Below are positions 48,887-57,307 of a stretch of DNA of 64,000 nucleotides, one piece after another. This stretch comes from RGIG2134 sp964461115 (GTDB lineage Bacteria; Cyanobacteriota; Vampirovibrionia; Gastranaerophilales; Gastranaerophilaceae), in NCBI GenBank assembly GCA_964461115.1, contig CAYWSX010000006.1, forward strand, positions 62,001 through 126,000. Reading direction: 5' to 3'. The position numbers were made by a program, and so were the translations under genes. How positions within the stretch are numbered: position 1 is the first letter of the stretch; each line of letters begins with the position of its first letter. Under the pieces are notes generated by a model. The model ran no database searches, was not told the origin of the DNA, and saw nothing but the letters and a program-made list of their open reading frames with translations.

Positions 48887-51800
48887 ATGGGCTTTTTTGG
48901 CGTTTTAAATAACATAAGAGCAAACCGAGACAACTTTAAAAAGTGGGAAAAAGAGGAAGCGGACAATGACGCCCGCCGTCAGGAGCTTTATAAAAACAAT
49001 AAAATGACTGAAGAAGAGCTGGCTCAAAAAAAGAAGCTGGCTGAAACTATTATTGATACGATTTCAGTAATGGACCAAAAATCTGAGGATGTTGCTGAAG
49101 ATGTGGAAACGGTAACGCAGCCGATAGTGTCTATGTCCATGACGCTAAGCGGGCTTGCTGCATTTTTACTTGGTTCTGCCTACGGAAAGAAAAAGTTTAG
49201 AGAACGAGGAGCAAAGCTTGATGTAATAAGAAAGCAAATAAACCAAGAACAGCTGGAGCAGATTAGAGAGCTCAATATTTCCGAGGGTAAAAATAAAAGG
49301 TTTAATACTAATGAAGTTTTTTCTCCTAAGAAAAATAAAAAGAGCATACAAATACCAAAAGAGCTTGAATCACTGGTTGCAAAGATTAGACGAGAATATG
49401 CCGCTGTTACAAAATCATATAAGAAATATGTTGTCGGAATTCCTGTGGGCATTGTTGCTACTGCAATAGGCGGCTTTGTCGCGTCTGTTCTTTACACCAC
49501 GAAATTGCAGGTAGGAAGCTCTCGTATAGCGCGTTTTCAAGCAAGAGAAGACCTTGAAAATCCAAAAAACTTTGTTATGTATACAGATGAGCAAATTGAG
49601 CATGCAAAAAAAGAAATCCAAAACAAACCTGAAAAGAAAAAAGGCTTTTGGGCAAAATTAACCAATAAGGAAGATGGTGAAAAAACAGGTTTAATCTCTT
49701 CTGTGGGGAATTTGAAAGACCTTGCGGTTAATAAGAGCCGATATGACAAATGGAAAGCTAAAAATGACAAGCGGGACCCTCGTATCAAGCGCACATTGAC
49801 TCCTGAAGAACTTCAAGAGGCTAAAAATGACAAGGTTGTAATACAACGTTTAACAAAAAAAGTAAACAACAAAGCTGAAGAATACTCTGAGAATATGGAA
49901 ACAGCCGCGACTGTTATTATAGGCAGTTCTTTGCTTGGAGGGCCTATTTTAGGGGGAAGTGTCGGCTGGATTTTGAATAAATTAGGCTTGGGTGATAAAC
50001 TTGCAAGAAAAGTGATAGCTAAGTATGCAGATGAGGATACAGCAAAAATATATGATGAAATACTAAAATTAGACCCGAAAGTTGAAGCGAATAAATTCAA
50101 GATAAAAGAATTAAAATCTGAGTTAAGGCAGGCTATAGAAATGTCGGGTGAAGGCCCTGAAGATAAAGTAAGACGATTTACCGGAATTATTGATGATGCA
50201 CAAGCGGAACTCAAACTTGCAAAAGAAAATAACAATTCGGAAAGAGTTAAAGAGCTTACTCAAAAAATAGACCGAAAATTAGCTGCTTTGAATAACATTA
50301 ATCCTATTGCTATGCCGGATAAAGAAATCAAGGAACTTAGAAGATTTCAAAAAGGTTCGGTTAAATCAGAAATGATCGATGGCGTTAAGAAATTTGCAGC
50401 GCATGTTTCTTCGACTAAATTAGGCAGAAGTATGGCTATAGCCGGAATAACAGGCATGTTAACTACGGTGATAGGTGCCTATATTGCATTAAAGCTGCAA
50501 AAACAAGCGGGGCGTGCAGGAAGATTCGCAGCAAAACAAGATTTTAAGGAAAATCCGCAGGAATTTATAAATTATTCAGAAGAAGAATTAAATTCCGTAA
50601 AACATATAACGGCGCCTGAAAAGACTCGCACTCAGAGGTTTAAAGAATACATGTCTTTCCTTCCTCGCGTATTCAAGCAGTATAGGGAGTATCGCGCATA
50701 TAAAAAAGGTGAATTTAAGCAAGAAAAAGCGTTGCGTGAAGAACTCATAAATCTTGAAGTGACGCCTGAACAGCTTCGCGAAGGCAAAAATCTTCAAAGA
50801 AAATTATTTAATACTTTCGAAAAAATAGATGACAAATCGCAGGAATACTCTGAAAATATGGAAGCCGCAACAGATATTTCGCAGCAATTGTTGTGGATGG
50901 GTAATTATGCTGCTATTATGGCGCCGATTATAGGTACGTCATTAGCTGTTGCATCAGGTAAAATTACAGGTCCGCAGCTTGGAATCAGAGTAGCAGACTT
51001 TTTATCAAGATTCTCGTTCATTGCTAAGTCCAAATTTTTCCAAAAATACGTGACTCAAGTATCTGAAAAAATAGAAGAAACCGTGCAGAGCCAAGTTATA
51101 CGAAATTATGGAAATAATGAAGAAAGTCACTTGGCACAAACGCTAAAAGATATGACAGGCGGCGAAAAAGGTAAAAAATTACAATCGTTTGTAAATCATG
51201 CGAGCGAGCCTCTTTTGGTTATGCTTCAAGAAGGTATAAATAAACATCTGCCAAAGCTCCGAGGTGCTATTGAAAAAGCCGATAAAAAATCATTAGAATC
51301 TCTGATTAAAAAGCTACAAGCTTTACCGGAAGTTGATTCGAAAACAATAACGGAGGCATTAAAAGGAAAAACTTTGGCTGATTTGAGTGATTCTAAACTG
51401 ATTGGTGATCTTTTAAATAGCGTTGGGCTGAAGGGTAAGTTTACTGAAGCTGAAATTAAAGTCTATACAGATGTAGTAAGTAAGGCAAAGGCTCTTATTC
51501 CTAAAGAAGTAGAAAGTTTATTAGCTTCGCCGATTCCACTGTCGAAATCAACAATAGAAACTTTAAACAAGGCTGTTGGAGGCTTTAAAACGTCTGAAGT
51601 GGAAAAAATTTCCTCTGAGCTGGAAGTATTCTTGTCACATCAAAAAGATGCAGTTCAACTTATGAAAACTTTGGAAAGAGTGAACAAGAATATCCCTGTT
51701 GGGGTAATTAACGACGCGGTTAAGAAAATACTTGACATTGCAATCAAAGAACCTCAAAAATTCGCCAAAATGCTTGAAAATCCTCAAGAATTTAAAAATA

Positions 51801-52084
51801 TATTAATGACTAAAAATCTTTCTATGCTCCTTTTAGCGAGCGGCATTTCTTGGGGTGTCTTTACAACGGCAGTTACGTTTGCTATTCAGTCTTACTTCGC
51901 AAAATTGCAGATTGAAGCTGGCAGATTGGGCGTAATGAAGGCTATGGACGAACTCAGTGACCCGACTATTTACGCAGATGAAACCCCTAAAGAAATTCAA
52001 GCCGGCGGTGAGTCTCGTTATATTCCATCGGCTCAGCCTAATGCCTCAATAGCAGGAAATATTCAAAACTTGTTGAAAAAATAA
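48887..52084 (+). CDS. Large modular coiled-coil membrane protein
   Basis: A 1065-residue protein of unknown function, from ATG 48887 behind AGAGGA. It is built from about three related modules. Each has a coiled coil, the motif 'K-[SA]-x-[ED]-[YV]-[SA]-E-[ND]-[MV]-E' followed by a hydrophobic segment (QKSEDVAEDVETVTQPI; NKAEEYSENMETAATVI; DKSQEYSENMEAATDIS), and then a second hydrophobic segment leading to 'LQ....R.GRF.A..D....P..F..Y..EE' (LQVGSSRIARFQAREDLENP; LQKQAGRAGRFAAKQDFKEN; LQIEAGRLGVMKAMDELSDP). Charged linkers separate modules. Several segments (VGIVATAIGGFVASVLY, AIAGITGMLTTVIGAYIAL, MLLLASGISWGVFTTAVTFA) should span the membrane. It may organise the envelope or shape membranes. 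Confidence 0.65.
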   Translation: MGFFGVLNNIRANRDNFKKWEKEEADNDARRQELYKNNKMTEEELAQKKKLAETIIDTISVMDQKSEDVAEDVETVTQPIVSMSMTLSGLAAFLLGSAYGKKKFRERGAKLDVIRKQINQEQLEQIRELNISEGKNKRFNTNEVFSPKKNKKSIQIPKELESLVAKIRREYAAVTKSYKKYVVGIPVGIVATAIGGFVASVLYTTKLQVGSSRIARFQAREDLENPKNFVMYTDEQIEHAKKEIQNKPEKKKGFWAKLTNKEDGEKTGLISSVGNLKDLAVNKSRYDKWKAKNDKRDPRIKRTLTPEELQEAKNDKVVIQRLTKKVNNKAEEYSENMETAATVIIGSSLLGGPILGGSVGWILNKLGLGDKLARKVIAKYADEDTAKIYDEILKLDPKVEANKFKIKELKSELRQAIEMSGEGPEDKVRRFTGIIDDAQAELKLAKENNNSERVKELTQKIDRKLAALNNINPIAMPDKEIKELRRFQKGSVKSEMIDGVKKFAAHVSSTKLGRSMAIAGITGMLTTVIGAYIALKLQKQAGRAGRFAAKQDFKENPQEFINYSEEELNSVKHITAPEKTRTQRFKEYMSFLPRVFKQYREYRAYKKGEFKQEKALREELINLEVTPEQLREGKNLQRKLFNTFEKIDDKSQEYSENMEAATDISQQLLWMGNYAAIMAPIIGTSLAVASGKITGPQLGIRVADFLSRFSFIAKSKFFQKYVTQVSEKIEETVQSQVIRNYGNNEESHLAQTLKDMTGGEKGKKLQSFVNHASEPLLVMLQEGINKHLPKLRGAIEKADKKSLESLIKKLQALPEVDSKTITEALKGKTLADLSDSKLIGDLLNSVGLKGKFTEAEIKVYTDVVSKAKALIPKEVESLLASPIPLSKSTIETLNKAVGGFKTSEVEKISSELEVFLSHQKDAVQLMKTLERVNKNIPVGVINDAVKKILDIAIKEPQKFAKMLENPQEFKNILMTKNLSMLLLASGISWGVFTTAVTFAIQSYFAKLQIEAGRLGVMKAMDELSDPTIYADETPKEIQAGGESRYIPSAQPNASIAGNIQNLLKK

Positions 52085-52798
52085 TTAAGAACAAAGTTTG
52101 CATTCAGGATTTTTTGCAATGTTTATTGTTTTAAATTCGTTTGTTAAAAAATTCACCGTCAAAAGTTTGTTTTCAAGAGAAGTGCCGATTTGAAGTAAAT
52201 ATTTTACCGCCTCAAGCGTCTGAATCGACGCAATTGCTGAAACGACAGGGCTTATAACACCTTTAGGGACATAATTTTCTGTATCAGTGTTGTTTAAAAT
52301 GCATTCAAGGCAGGCTGTTTTTGGGGGAATAATTGTTGTTACCTGACCGTAGAATTCTGTCACACCTGCATGTATCAACGGCAGGTTTTCAAGTACTGCA
52401 ATTTCATTTAACAAAAATTTTGATTCATAAGAATCGAAGCAATCCAAAATCAGATTATAGCCTGAAATTATCTCTTGATAGTTATTTTTGTCTAAATTAA
52501 GTTCAAATTTTTCAATTTTTGTTGAGGGATTAAACTCCGCTACCCACTCAGAGGCTGAATCGGCTTTGCTTTTGCCTGTATTTTTGTTTTTGTGGATATA
52601 TTGGCGGTTTAGGTTGCTTTCTTCAACGACATCTTTGTCCAAAATGCCTATTTTGCCTATTCCTAACGCTGCCAGGTTTGCAATAACAGTAGAACCCAGC
52701 CCTCCGGCTCCGCAAACCAAAATACTTGCGCTAAAAAGCTTTTTCTGGCCTTCTTCGCCAATTTCTTTTACAAGAATGTTTCTGCTGTATCTTTCCAA
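52085..52798 (-). CDS. ThiF/MoeB-family adenylyltransferase
   Basis: A 237-residue E1-like enzyme that adenylates the C-terminus of a ubiquitin-like sulfur carrier (ThiS or MoaD). N-terminal RYSRNILVKEIGEEGQKKL is the family start, followed by the nucleotide loop GAGGLGS (30-36), DKDVVEESNLNRQYIH, and the Zn-binding pairs CLEC and CKLC. No catalytic Cys typical of the longer MoeBR-type enzymes and no rhodanese domain. It starts with TTG 52798. It is separated from its natural partners (thiS/thiG or moaD), so thiamine or molybdopterin cannot be told apart. It converges on the modular protein gene without a gap. Confidence 0.88.
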   Translation of the reverse strand: MERYSRNILVKEIGEEGQKKLFSASILVCGAGGLGSTVIANLAALGIGKIGILDKDVVEESNLNRQYIHKNKNTGKSKADSASEWVAEFNPSTKIEKFELNLDKNNYQEIISGYNLILDCFDSYESKFLLNEIAVLENLPLIHAGVTEFYGQVTTIIPPKTACLECILNNTDTENYVPKGVISPVVSAIASIQTLEAVKYLLQIGTSLENKLLTVNFLTNEFKTINIAKNPECKLCS

Positions 52799-52820
52799 AA
52801 TTTAACTTTCTACAAAATTA

Positions 52821-53837
52821 TCAAAAGGTTTTTATGAGTTTAATTATAGAATAAATTGCCGTTGAAACCAATATGCAGGCAGGAATTGTTAAAACCCAAG
52901 CCGTAACAATGTTTCCGACTACTCTCCATTTGACACTTCCGGCGTTAATTGTGGAACCGACGCCCATTATTGCAGTCGAAATAACGTGAGTTGTACTCAA
53001 AGGGATACCGAAGTGAGAAGCCGTCAAGATAAGTGTTGCTGCTGATGATTCCGCAGCAAAAGCGTTGATTGGCTTAAGTCTTATAATTTTATGCCCCATT
53101 GTGCGAATAATTTTCCAGCCGCCCGACATGGTTCCTGCTGCAAGCATAATTGCGCAGATTAAAATTACATAAACAGGGATATCAAATCCGCCGTCGGGAT
53201 TTTTGCTTAAAACTCCACCTGCCAAGAGTGACAAAGTGATAATCCCCATTGTTTTTTGCGCGTCGTTTGAGCCATGGCTCAATGCTATTAAGCCCGCTGA
53301 GAAAAATTGGAGTTTTCTGAATCTTTTGTTAACGACTTGAGGATTGGAAAAGTAAAAAATTCTTAGAAGTGTCAGCATAAGTAAGAAACCTGTGCAAAAT
53401 CCCAGCATAGGAGAGGCAAACATAGGGATGATTACTTTTTCGACTAAACTTACAACATGTACACAGCCGAAACCCGCTTTTGCCACAGCAGCACCGATTA
53501 GCCCGCCGATAAGCGCATGAGAGGAGCTTGAAGGCAGCCCCAGCCACCAGGTAAGCAAATTCCATATGATTGCGGCTAGAAGTGCGCTTAAAACAACCGT
53601 AAGCGTAATCATATCGGCATTAACTATACCTGAGCCGATTGTTTTTGCGACGTGTGTTCCTGTTAATGCCCCAATAAATTCCAGCACCGCCCCGAAAAGG
53701 ACAGCTTGCTTTGGTGAAAGTACTTTTGTTGAAACTACTGTTGCGACAGCGTTTGCGCAGTCATGAAATCCGTTAATATATTCGAACGCCAGAGCCGTTA
53801 TAACTACGGCTATTAATAATAAAATTGTTATTGTCAT
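52821..53837 (-). CDS. pit: PiT-family inorganic phosphate transporter
   Basis: A 338-residue membrane protein with about ten helices and the two inverted signature repeats of PiT carriers: FEYINGFHDCANAVATVVST near the N-terminus and ALSHGSNDAQKTMGIITLSL in the middle, plus GLPSSSSHALIGGLIG and GIPLSTTHVISTAIMGVG. It imports phosphate, probably as metal-phosphate with H+ or Na+. It follows the PhoU-like gene by 19 bases; such pairs are common and the PhoU-like protein is thought to control the carrier. Confidence 0.95.
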   Translation of the reverse strand: MTITILLLIAVVITALAFEYINGFHDCANAVATVVSTKVLSPKQAVLFGAVLEFIGALTGTHVAKTIGSGIVNADMITLTVVLSALLAAIIWNLLTWWLGLPSSSSHALIGGLIGAAVAKAGFGCVHVVSLVEKVIIPMFASPMLGFCTGFLLMLTLLRIFYFSNPQVVNKRFRKLQFFSAGLIALSHGSNDAQKTMGIITLSLLAGGVLSKNPDGGFDIPVYVILICAIMLAAGTMSGGWKIIRTMGHKIIRLKPINAFAAESSAATLILTASHFGIPLSTTHVISTAIMGVGSTINAGSVKWRVVGNIVTAWVLTIPACILVSTAIYSIIKLIKTF

Positions 53838-53856
53838 TTTCCACTCACTTCAACAT

Positions 53857-54498
53857 TTAGCTTTGCTTAAGAACAATGTTCAAAATCGCGTCAGATACCG
53901 CATAGCAGGAATCTAATGCGTTTTCTATTTCTTTATAAATGTCGCGGTATTTGATTACATCGATTGCATCATACTGCCCAGAGAACAAGTCGTCGATTGC
54001 TTTATGTAGGATTTCATCCCCATGAGATTCGATTTCTTTCATGACAATATTTGCTTTTGTAATTACGTTGAGGTCACTGACTTTTTTGAATTTGGAGATA
54101 ATGTCTTTTAATTCGGAAGTCGCGTTAACCAAGGTTTTTGCTTGTTCGCAGATTTCGTTAGTATATGTAGTGATTCTGTATACTTTAAGATTTACGCAAG
54201 CTTTTGTAATTTTTTTATTAATTCTGTGCAAAAGAGCCGCGATATGCTGGATATCTTCTCTTTCGATAGGGGTGATAAAGCTTTTATTTAACTGTTTCAA
54301 TGTTAATTTAAAAGAGCGATTTCCCTTCTTCTTTAGTTTTAGAGCTTTTTCGACATGTTCTTCTGTAAGTGCAGTGTGCATAATTTCTTCGTATAAAGTT
54401 GCGGATTGGCTGCAAACCTCGGCGCTGTTTTGGAAAAGCTCGAAAAACATTTTGTCTTCAGGCGGCATTATGTATGATAATAAATTAAATTTTGGCAT
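53857..54498 (-). CDS. DUF47 family PhoU-like protein
   Basis: A 213-residue all-helical protein from ATG 54498, chosen for its AAAGGAG site at 6-7 bases. It has the DUF47 pattern: MPPEDKMFFELFQNSA near the start, LTEEHVEKALKLKKKGNR, REDIQHIAALLHRINKKITKA read in parts, ESHGDEILHKAIDDLFSG and IKYRDIYKEIENALDSCYAVSDA. The repeated E-x-x-x-D helices resemble PhoU metal-binding bundles. It precedes pit in the same direction and probably regulates phosphate uptake. Confidence 0.9.
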   Translation of the reverse strand: MPKFNLLSYIMPPEDKMFFELFQNSAEVCSQSATLYEEIMHTALTEEHVEKALKLKKKGNRSFKLTLKQLNKSFITPIEREDIQHIAALLHRINKKITKACVNLKVYRITTYTNEICEQAKTLVNATSELKDIISKFKKVSDLNVITKANIVMKEIESHGDEILHKAIDDLFSGQYDAIDVIKYRDIYKEIENALDSCYAVSDAILNIVLKQS

Positions 54499-54626
54499 AT
54501 TTTTCTCCTTTATCTCAAATATACCGTAAAAGAAAAACATAGCAATATTTTTTTAATAAAACTTTAAGGGAATGTTTTTTAATTTATTTTAGTAAAAAAT
54601 ATATATGATAAAAAGGGAGAAAAACT

Positions 54627-54941
54627 ATGTATAATTGTGTATTTACGCCGATAGATAAAATAGAGTACAAAAAATACGGTATTGCAGTGAACAAACTTAT
54701 TGAAGACGGATTGAATTCCCTAACATTAATGGCATTTGATAAAAATCAAGAAATTCCCACTCATACCGCACCTGTTGAGGTCTGTGTCATGGTGCTTGAA
54801 GGAGTTGTCGAATTTACTTTAAATAACGATGACAAGGAAAAGCTTGAGCTTCAAAAAGGAAGCATGTTTATTATGAAGCGTGAAACGCCGCATTCGGTTT
54901 TTGCTAAAACTATGGCAAAGATGATGCTGATAAAGCTGTGA
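54627..54941 (+). CDS. Small cupin-domain protein
   Basis: A 104-residue single-domain beta barrel. Cupin motif 1 is reduced (EIPTHTAPVEVCVMVLEGVVEF, with one clear His and Glu in place) and motif 2 is KGSMFIMKRETPHSVFA, whose final His is conserved. It could bind a divalent metal and a small ligand; such proteins include isomerases, dioxygenases and sensors. The 3' end overlaps the convergent udg gene by 32 bases. AGGGAG precedes the ATG. Substrate unknown. Confidence 0.8.
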   Translation: MYNCVFTPIDKIEYKKYGIAVNKLIEDGLNSLTLMAFDKNQEIPTHTAPVEVCVMVLEGVVEFTLNNDDKEKLELQKGSMFIMKRETPHSVFAKTMAKMMLIKL

Positions 54942-55512
54942 TTTTATCGTATTCTTTTTTAATCTCTTGAATATCCTGCCACATAAGCCATTTTGGGCTG
55001 CCTTTTTCACGGGAATCGTTTCTTAAAAGATATGACGGATGAAAAATCGGCATCATTTTTTCGCCGTTCGGACCGTCAAACCATTGTCCTCGAATTCTTG
55101 TTATTCCAAGAGTGGTACTCATCATAGACTGTACAGCAACTCGTCCGCAAAGCAGAATAATTTTCGGCTTTAAAATTTTAAGCTGCGCGTCAAGATATTC
55201 GCGGCATGCTTCTTTTTCTTCCGGGAGCGGATCACGGTTGTCAGGTGGGCGGCATTTAAGAGTGTTGCAGATGTAAATATCTTTTTTCCGAGAAAGTCCT
55301 ACTGACGTAAAAATTTTGTCCAAAAGCTGCCCTGCTTTACCCACAAACGGCTCGCCTTTTTGATCCTCCCAATATCCCGGTGCTTCACCGATAAGAACCA
55401 TATTATGGTTTGGCATGCCTGAAGAAAATACGAGATTTGTACGTGTTTTTCCGAGAGAACATTTTTGACAATCCTTGCATTTTGCTTCTATTTCTCTTAA
55501 TTCAGCTTCCAT
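54910..55512 (-). CDS. udg: Type 4 uracil-DNA glycosylase
   Basis: A 200-residue Fe-S uracil-DNA glycosylase of family 4, which removes uracil from DNA. The four cluster ligands are visible at family spacing: Cys15 and Cys18 (CQKCSLGKTRT), Cys87 (LKCRPPDNRDP) and Cys103 (KEACREYL). Motif A is GEAPGYWEDQKGEPFVGKAG and motif B is HPSYLLR. The C-terminal 25 residues are less conserved and overlap the cupin gene on the other strand. AGGAG precedes the ATG. Confidence 0.93.
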   Translation of the reverse strand: MEAELREIEAKCKDCQKCSLGKTRTNLVFSSGMPNHNMVLIGEAPGYWEDQKGEPFVGKAGQLLDKIFTSVGLSRKKDIYICNTLKCRPPDNRDPLPEEKEACREYLDAQLKILKPKIILLCGRVAVQSMMSTTLGITRIRGQWFDGPNGEKMMPIFHPSYLLRNDSREKGSPKWLMWQDIQEIKKEYDKITALSASSLP

Positions 55513-55604
55513 AAAACACTCCTTATGTTTTTTAGAACAAATCCAAATAAATTTTGTGTTTTTATTATATCACAATGAATTTTACATCAAAATGTTGATA
55601 TTGT

Positions 55605-55633
55605 TTGACTAAGCACCAAAAAATTGATAGCAT
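55605..55633 (+). promoter_or_regulatory. Promoter of prepilin gene 4
   Basis: TTGACT (55605-55610), a 17-base spacer ending TTGA, and TAGCAT (55628-55633). Confidence 0.55.
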
Positions 55634-55673
55634 GTAACATGTGAATATTCTATATCGGGTAATAAAGTAGAAA

Positions 55674-56519
55674 ATGTCTGACAATACTAAAAAATTTGCT
55701 TTTTCTGTGGCTGAAGCGATGATTACAATTTTAATTGTAAGCGTTGCACTTGCTGCAATGGCTCCTATTATGACAAAAAAGAGCCAGAATACAGCTTCAG
55801 GCAACTCAAAATGGATGTTTACCAGAAACGGTAACGATATTACGCGTGTTACAGGAAACGTCGGTATCGGAAATTCTGTAAGCACTAATCCTTCTGCCAG
55901 ACTGGAGATTAGAAATGATACCAGTGACGGTGCTGTAAGAATATACAGGGGAAATACAATGGTAGTCCAAGTTGGCGCAAGCGGAGATATATATGTAAAT
56001 GATAACCGCACTTCAGGCAATGATTCAATTGCCACGGCTCAAAACGGTACTTGGCGCAACGCATTAAGAAGAGATGGCGGGCTTTATGTCAACGCCGCAA
56101 CCAGAACCCAGCGTGCACTCAGTATTAATTCACCGAATGGCGAAACAGCTTGGGTTAATGCAGATGGAAGTTCTTCATTCGGAGTTCCGTCAGGTATGGT
56201 TGCTTTTTTTGCCAGAGCGGCAGGCTGCCCTACGGGGTGGACAAATTTGACCGAGTGGGGCTGGGGCGGATTGTATTTCAGGGTAGCTGATGGAGCCAAT
56301 CCATATAATGTTTATCAAGATTCACAAAATAAATGGCATTCTCACCAATTCCGTAACCAGATGACATGGGATAATATGAATTACAGAAACCAGACAATAG
56401 GGCGCGGTGATAACGGAGATTTGCTGGGACCTTACTATAACGAAGCTGCAATCTTACCCGAAGGCGGCAACGAGGCTCGTCCACGAACCGTTCCTTTGTA
56501 CGGGTGTGTTAGAAACTAA
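55674..56519 (+). CDS. Type IV prepilin-like protein with tail-collar-like head 4
   Basis: A 281-residue protein with a short leader (MSDNTKKFA), then FSVAEAMITILIV (Phe+1, Glu+5) and a helix ending AAMAPIMTKK. The body is closely related to gene 2: SKWMFTRNGNDITR, GNVGIGNSVSTNPSARLEI, WRNALRRDGGLYVNA, a SPNGETAWVNADGSSSFG hinge and a head GMVAFFARAAGCPTGWTNL, WGGLYFRVADG with a His-rich loop (KWHSHQFRN) as in tail-collar domains, ending RPRTVPLYGCVRN. There is no poly-G run, so it should be expressed constantly from its own promoter. The ribosome-binding site is weak. Likely surface fibre or pilus-tip adhesin. Confidence 0.8.
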   Translation: MSDNTKKFAFSVAEAMITILIVSVALAAMAPIMTKKSQNTASGNSKWMFTRNGNDITRVTGNVGIGNSVSTNPSARLEIRNDTSDGAVRIYRGNTMVVQVGASGDIYVNDNRTSGNDSIATAQNGTWRNALRRDGGLYVNAATRTQRALSINSPNGETAWVNADGSSSFGVPSGMVAFFARAAGCPTGWTNLTEWGWGGLYFRVADGANPYNVYQDSQNKWHSHQFRNQMTWDNMNYRNQTIGRGDNGDLLGPYYNEAAILPEGGNEARPRTVPLYGCVRN

Positions 56520-56529
56520 AACTAATATC

Positions 56530-56558
56530 TTGCACCTTATTCATAAATTTGTTAATAT
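56530..56558 (+). promoter_or_regulatory. Promoter of prepilin gene 5
   Basis: TTGCAC (56530-56535), a 17-base spacer and TAATAT (56553-56558). Confidence 0.5.
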
Positions 56559-56584
56559 ATGAAAATAGAAAATTTTATTTCATG

Positions 56585-56675
56585 GAGAAGTATGGAAAAT
56601 GGCTAGATTATTGACTTATGCAGGGGGGGGGGCGAATCCTAAGGGATAAGAGTGATGAAAAATTCACTTTTTCCG
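56585..56675 (+). repeat. Pilin cassette leader, copy 3
   Basis: From GGAGAAG through the ten-G run to AAAATTCAC and TTTTTCCGGAA, this matches copies 1 and 2 at most positions; the promoter region upstream is divergent. Confidence 0.65.
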
Positions 56676-57307
56676 GAAATTTGAATGGAGGCAGCTTCAA
56701 TTTTAATTTCTTTTGCTCTAAAAAAGCTTTTTCTATCGCTGAAGCGATGATTACTTTGCTGATTGTAAGTATGGCGCTTGCTGCAATGGCTCCGATGGTT
56801 TCTAAACAAGTTAAAGGTGTCAATAATTCGATTGATAAAGATGCGTTAAAAAACGAAATAATAAAAGAGCTTCAGAAAGATTTGGTTCCCAAAGGGTCTG
56901 TTATGTTTGTTTCTAAAATTGAGGAATATAAGGGCAATAACGCTTGTCCTCAGGGCTGGCGTAATGCAGGTTCCGCATGGGATGGACGATATCCGCGCAT
57001 GACGACCGATTTCAATGCAATAGGGGTATTGGCTGATGAGTCTTTGCCAAATATTACAGGCTGGCTGCATGATTGGACAAATAATTTTATGGTAACACAT
57101 GCCAACGGCGCTTATGTAGTAGGGGCTTCTGATCAAAATGAGCGGACTGCGGATGTTCAAGGTTCGCAAGACCCTTATGCCAACAATCATGGGCAGATTA
57201 GCGGAATTTTGCAGTTTGATGCTTCAAAATCGAATCCTATTTATGGGCGTTCAGGTAATGAGGTTCTTCCCAAAACAGTCCATTTAGCTGCATGTGTGAA
57301 AAACTAG
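56599..57307 (+). CDS. Short type IV prepilin-like protein with tail-collar-like head 5 (out of frame by one G)
   Basis: The homologous start is ATG 56599 (MARLLTYAGGG) behind GGAGAAG, but with ten G at 56623-56632 this frame stops at TAA 56647 after 16 codons. With nine G it would make a 235-residue protein. As sequenced the pilin frame is open from an in-frame ATG at 56618 that lacks a ribosome-binding site. A long leader ends KKA, then FSIAEAMITLLIV, helix AAMAPMVSK, a short helical linker (DKDALKNEIIKELQKDL) in place of the GNVGIG stalk, and a head with GSVMFVSKIEEYKGNNACPQGW, WDGRYPRM, ending LPKTVHLAACVKN. The end overlaps folE2 by 4 bases. Probably a phase-variable fibre, OFF in this sequence. 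Confidence 0.7.
56623..56632 (+). repeat. Poly-G run (10 G), prepilin gene 5
   Basis: Ten G preceded by GCA as in gene 1; one base too many for the 56599 ATG to read the pilin frame. Confidence 0.85.

Noticed and set aside
10066..56632. Poly-G length as a pure assembly error
   Set aside because: Cannot be fully excluded, but three separate loci with the same ten-G run in the same gene position, one in frame and two out, are better explained by real slippage; kept as a finding with a read-level test.
10042..57307. Prophage remnant, because of tail-fibre and collar-like domains
   Set aside because: No capsid, portal, terminase, integrase or other phage gene is near any of the five genes; all have prepilin N-termini and their own promoters between housekeeping genes.
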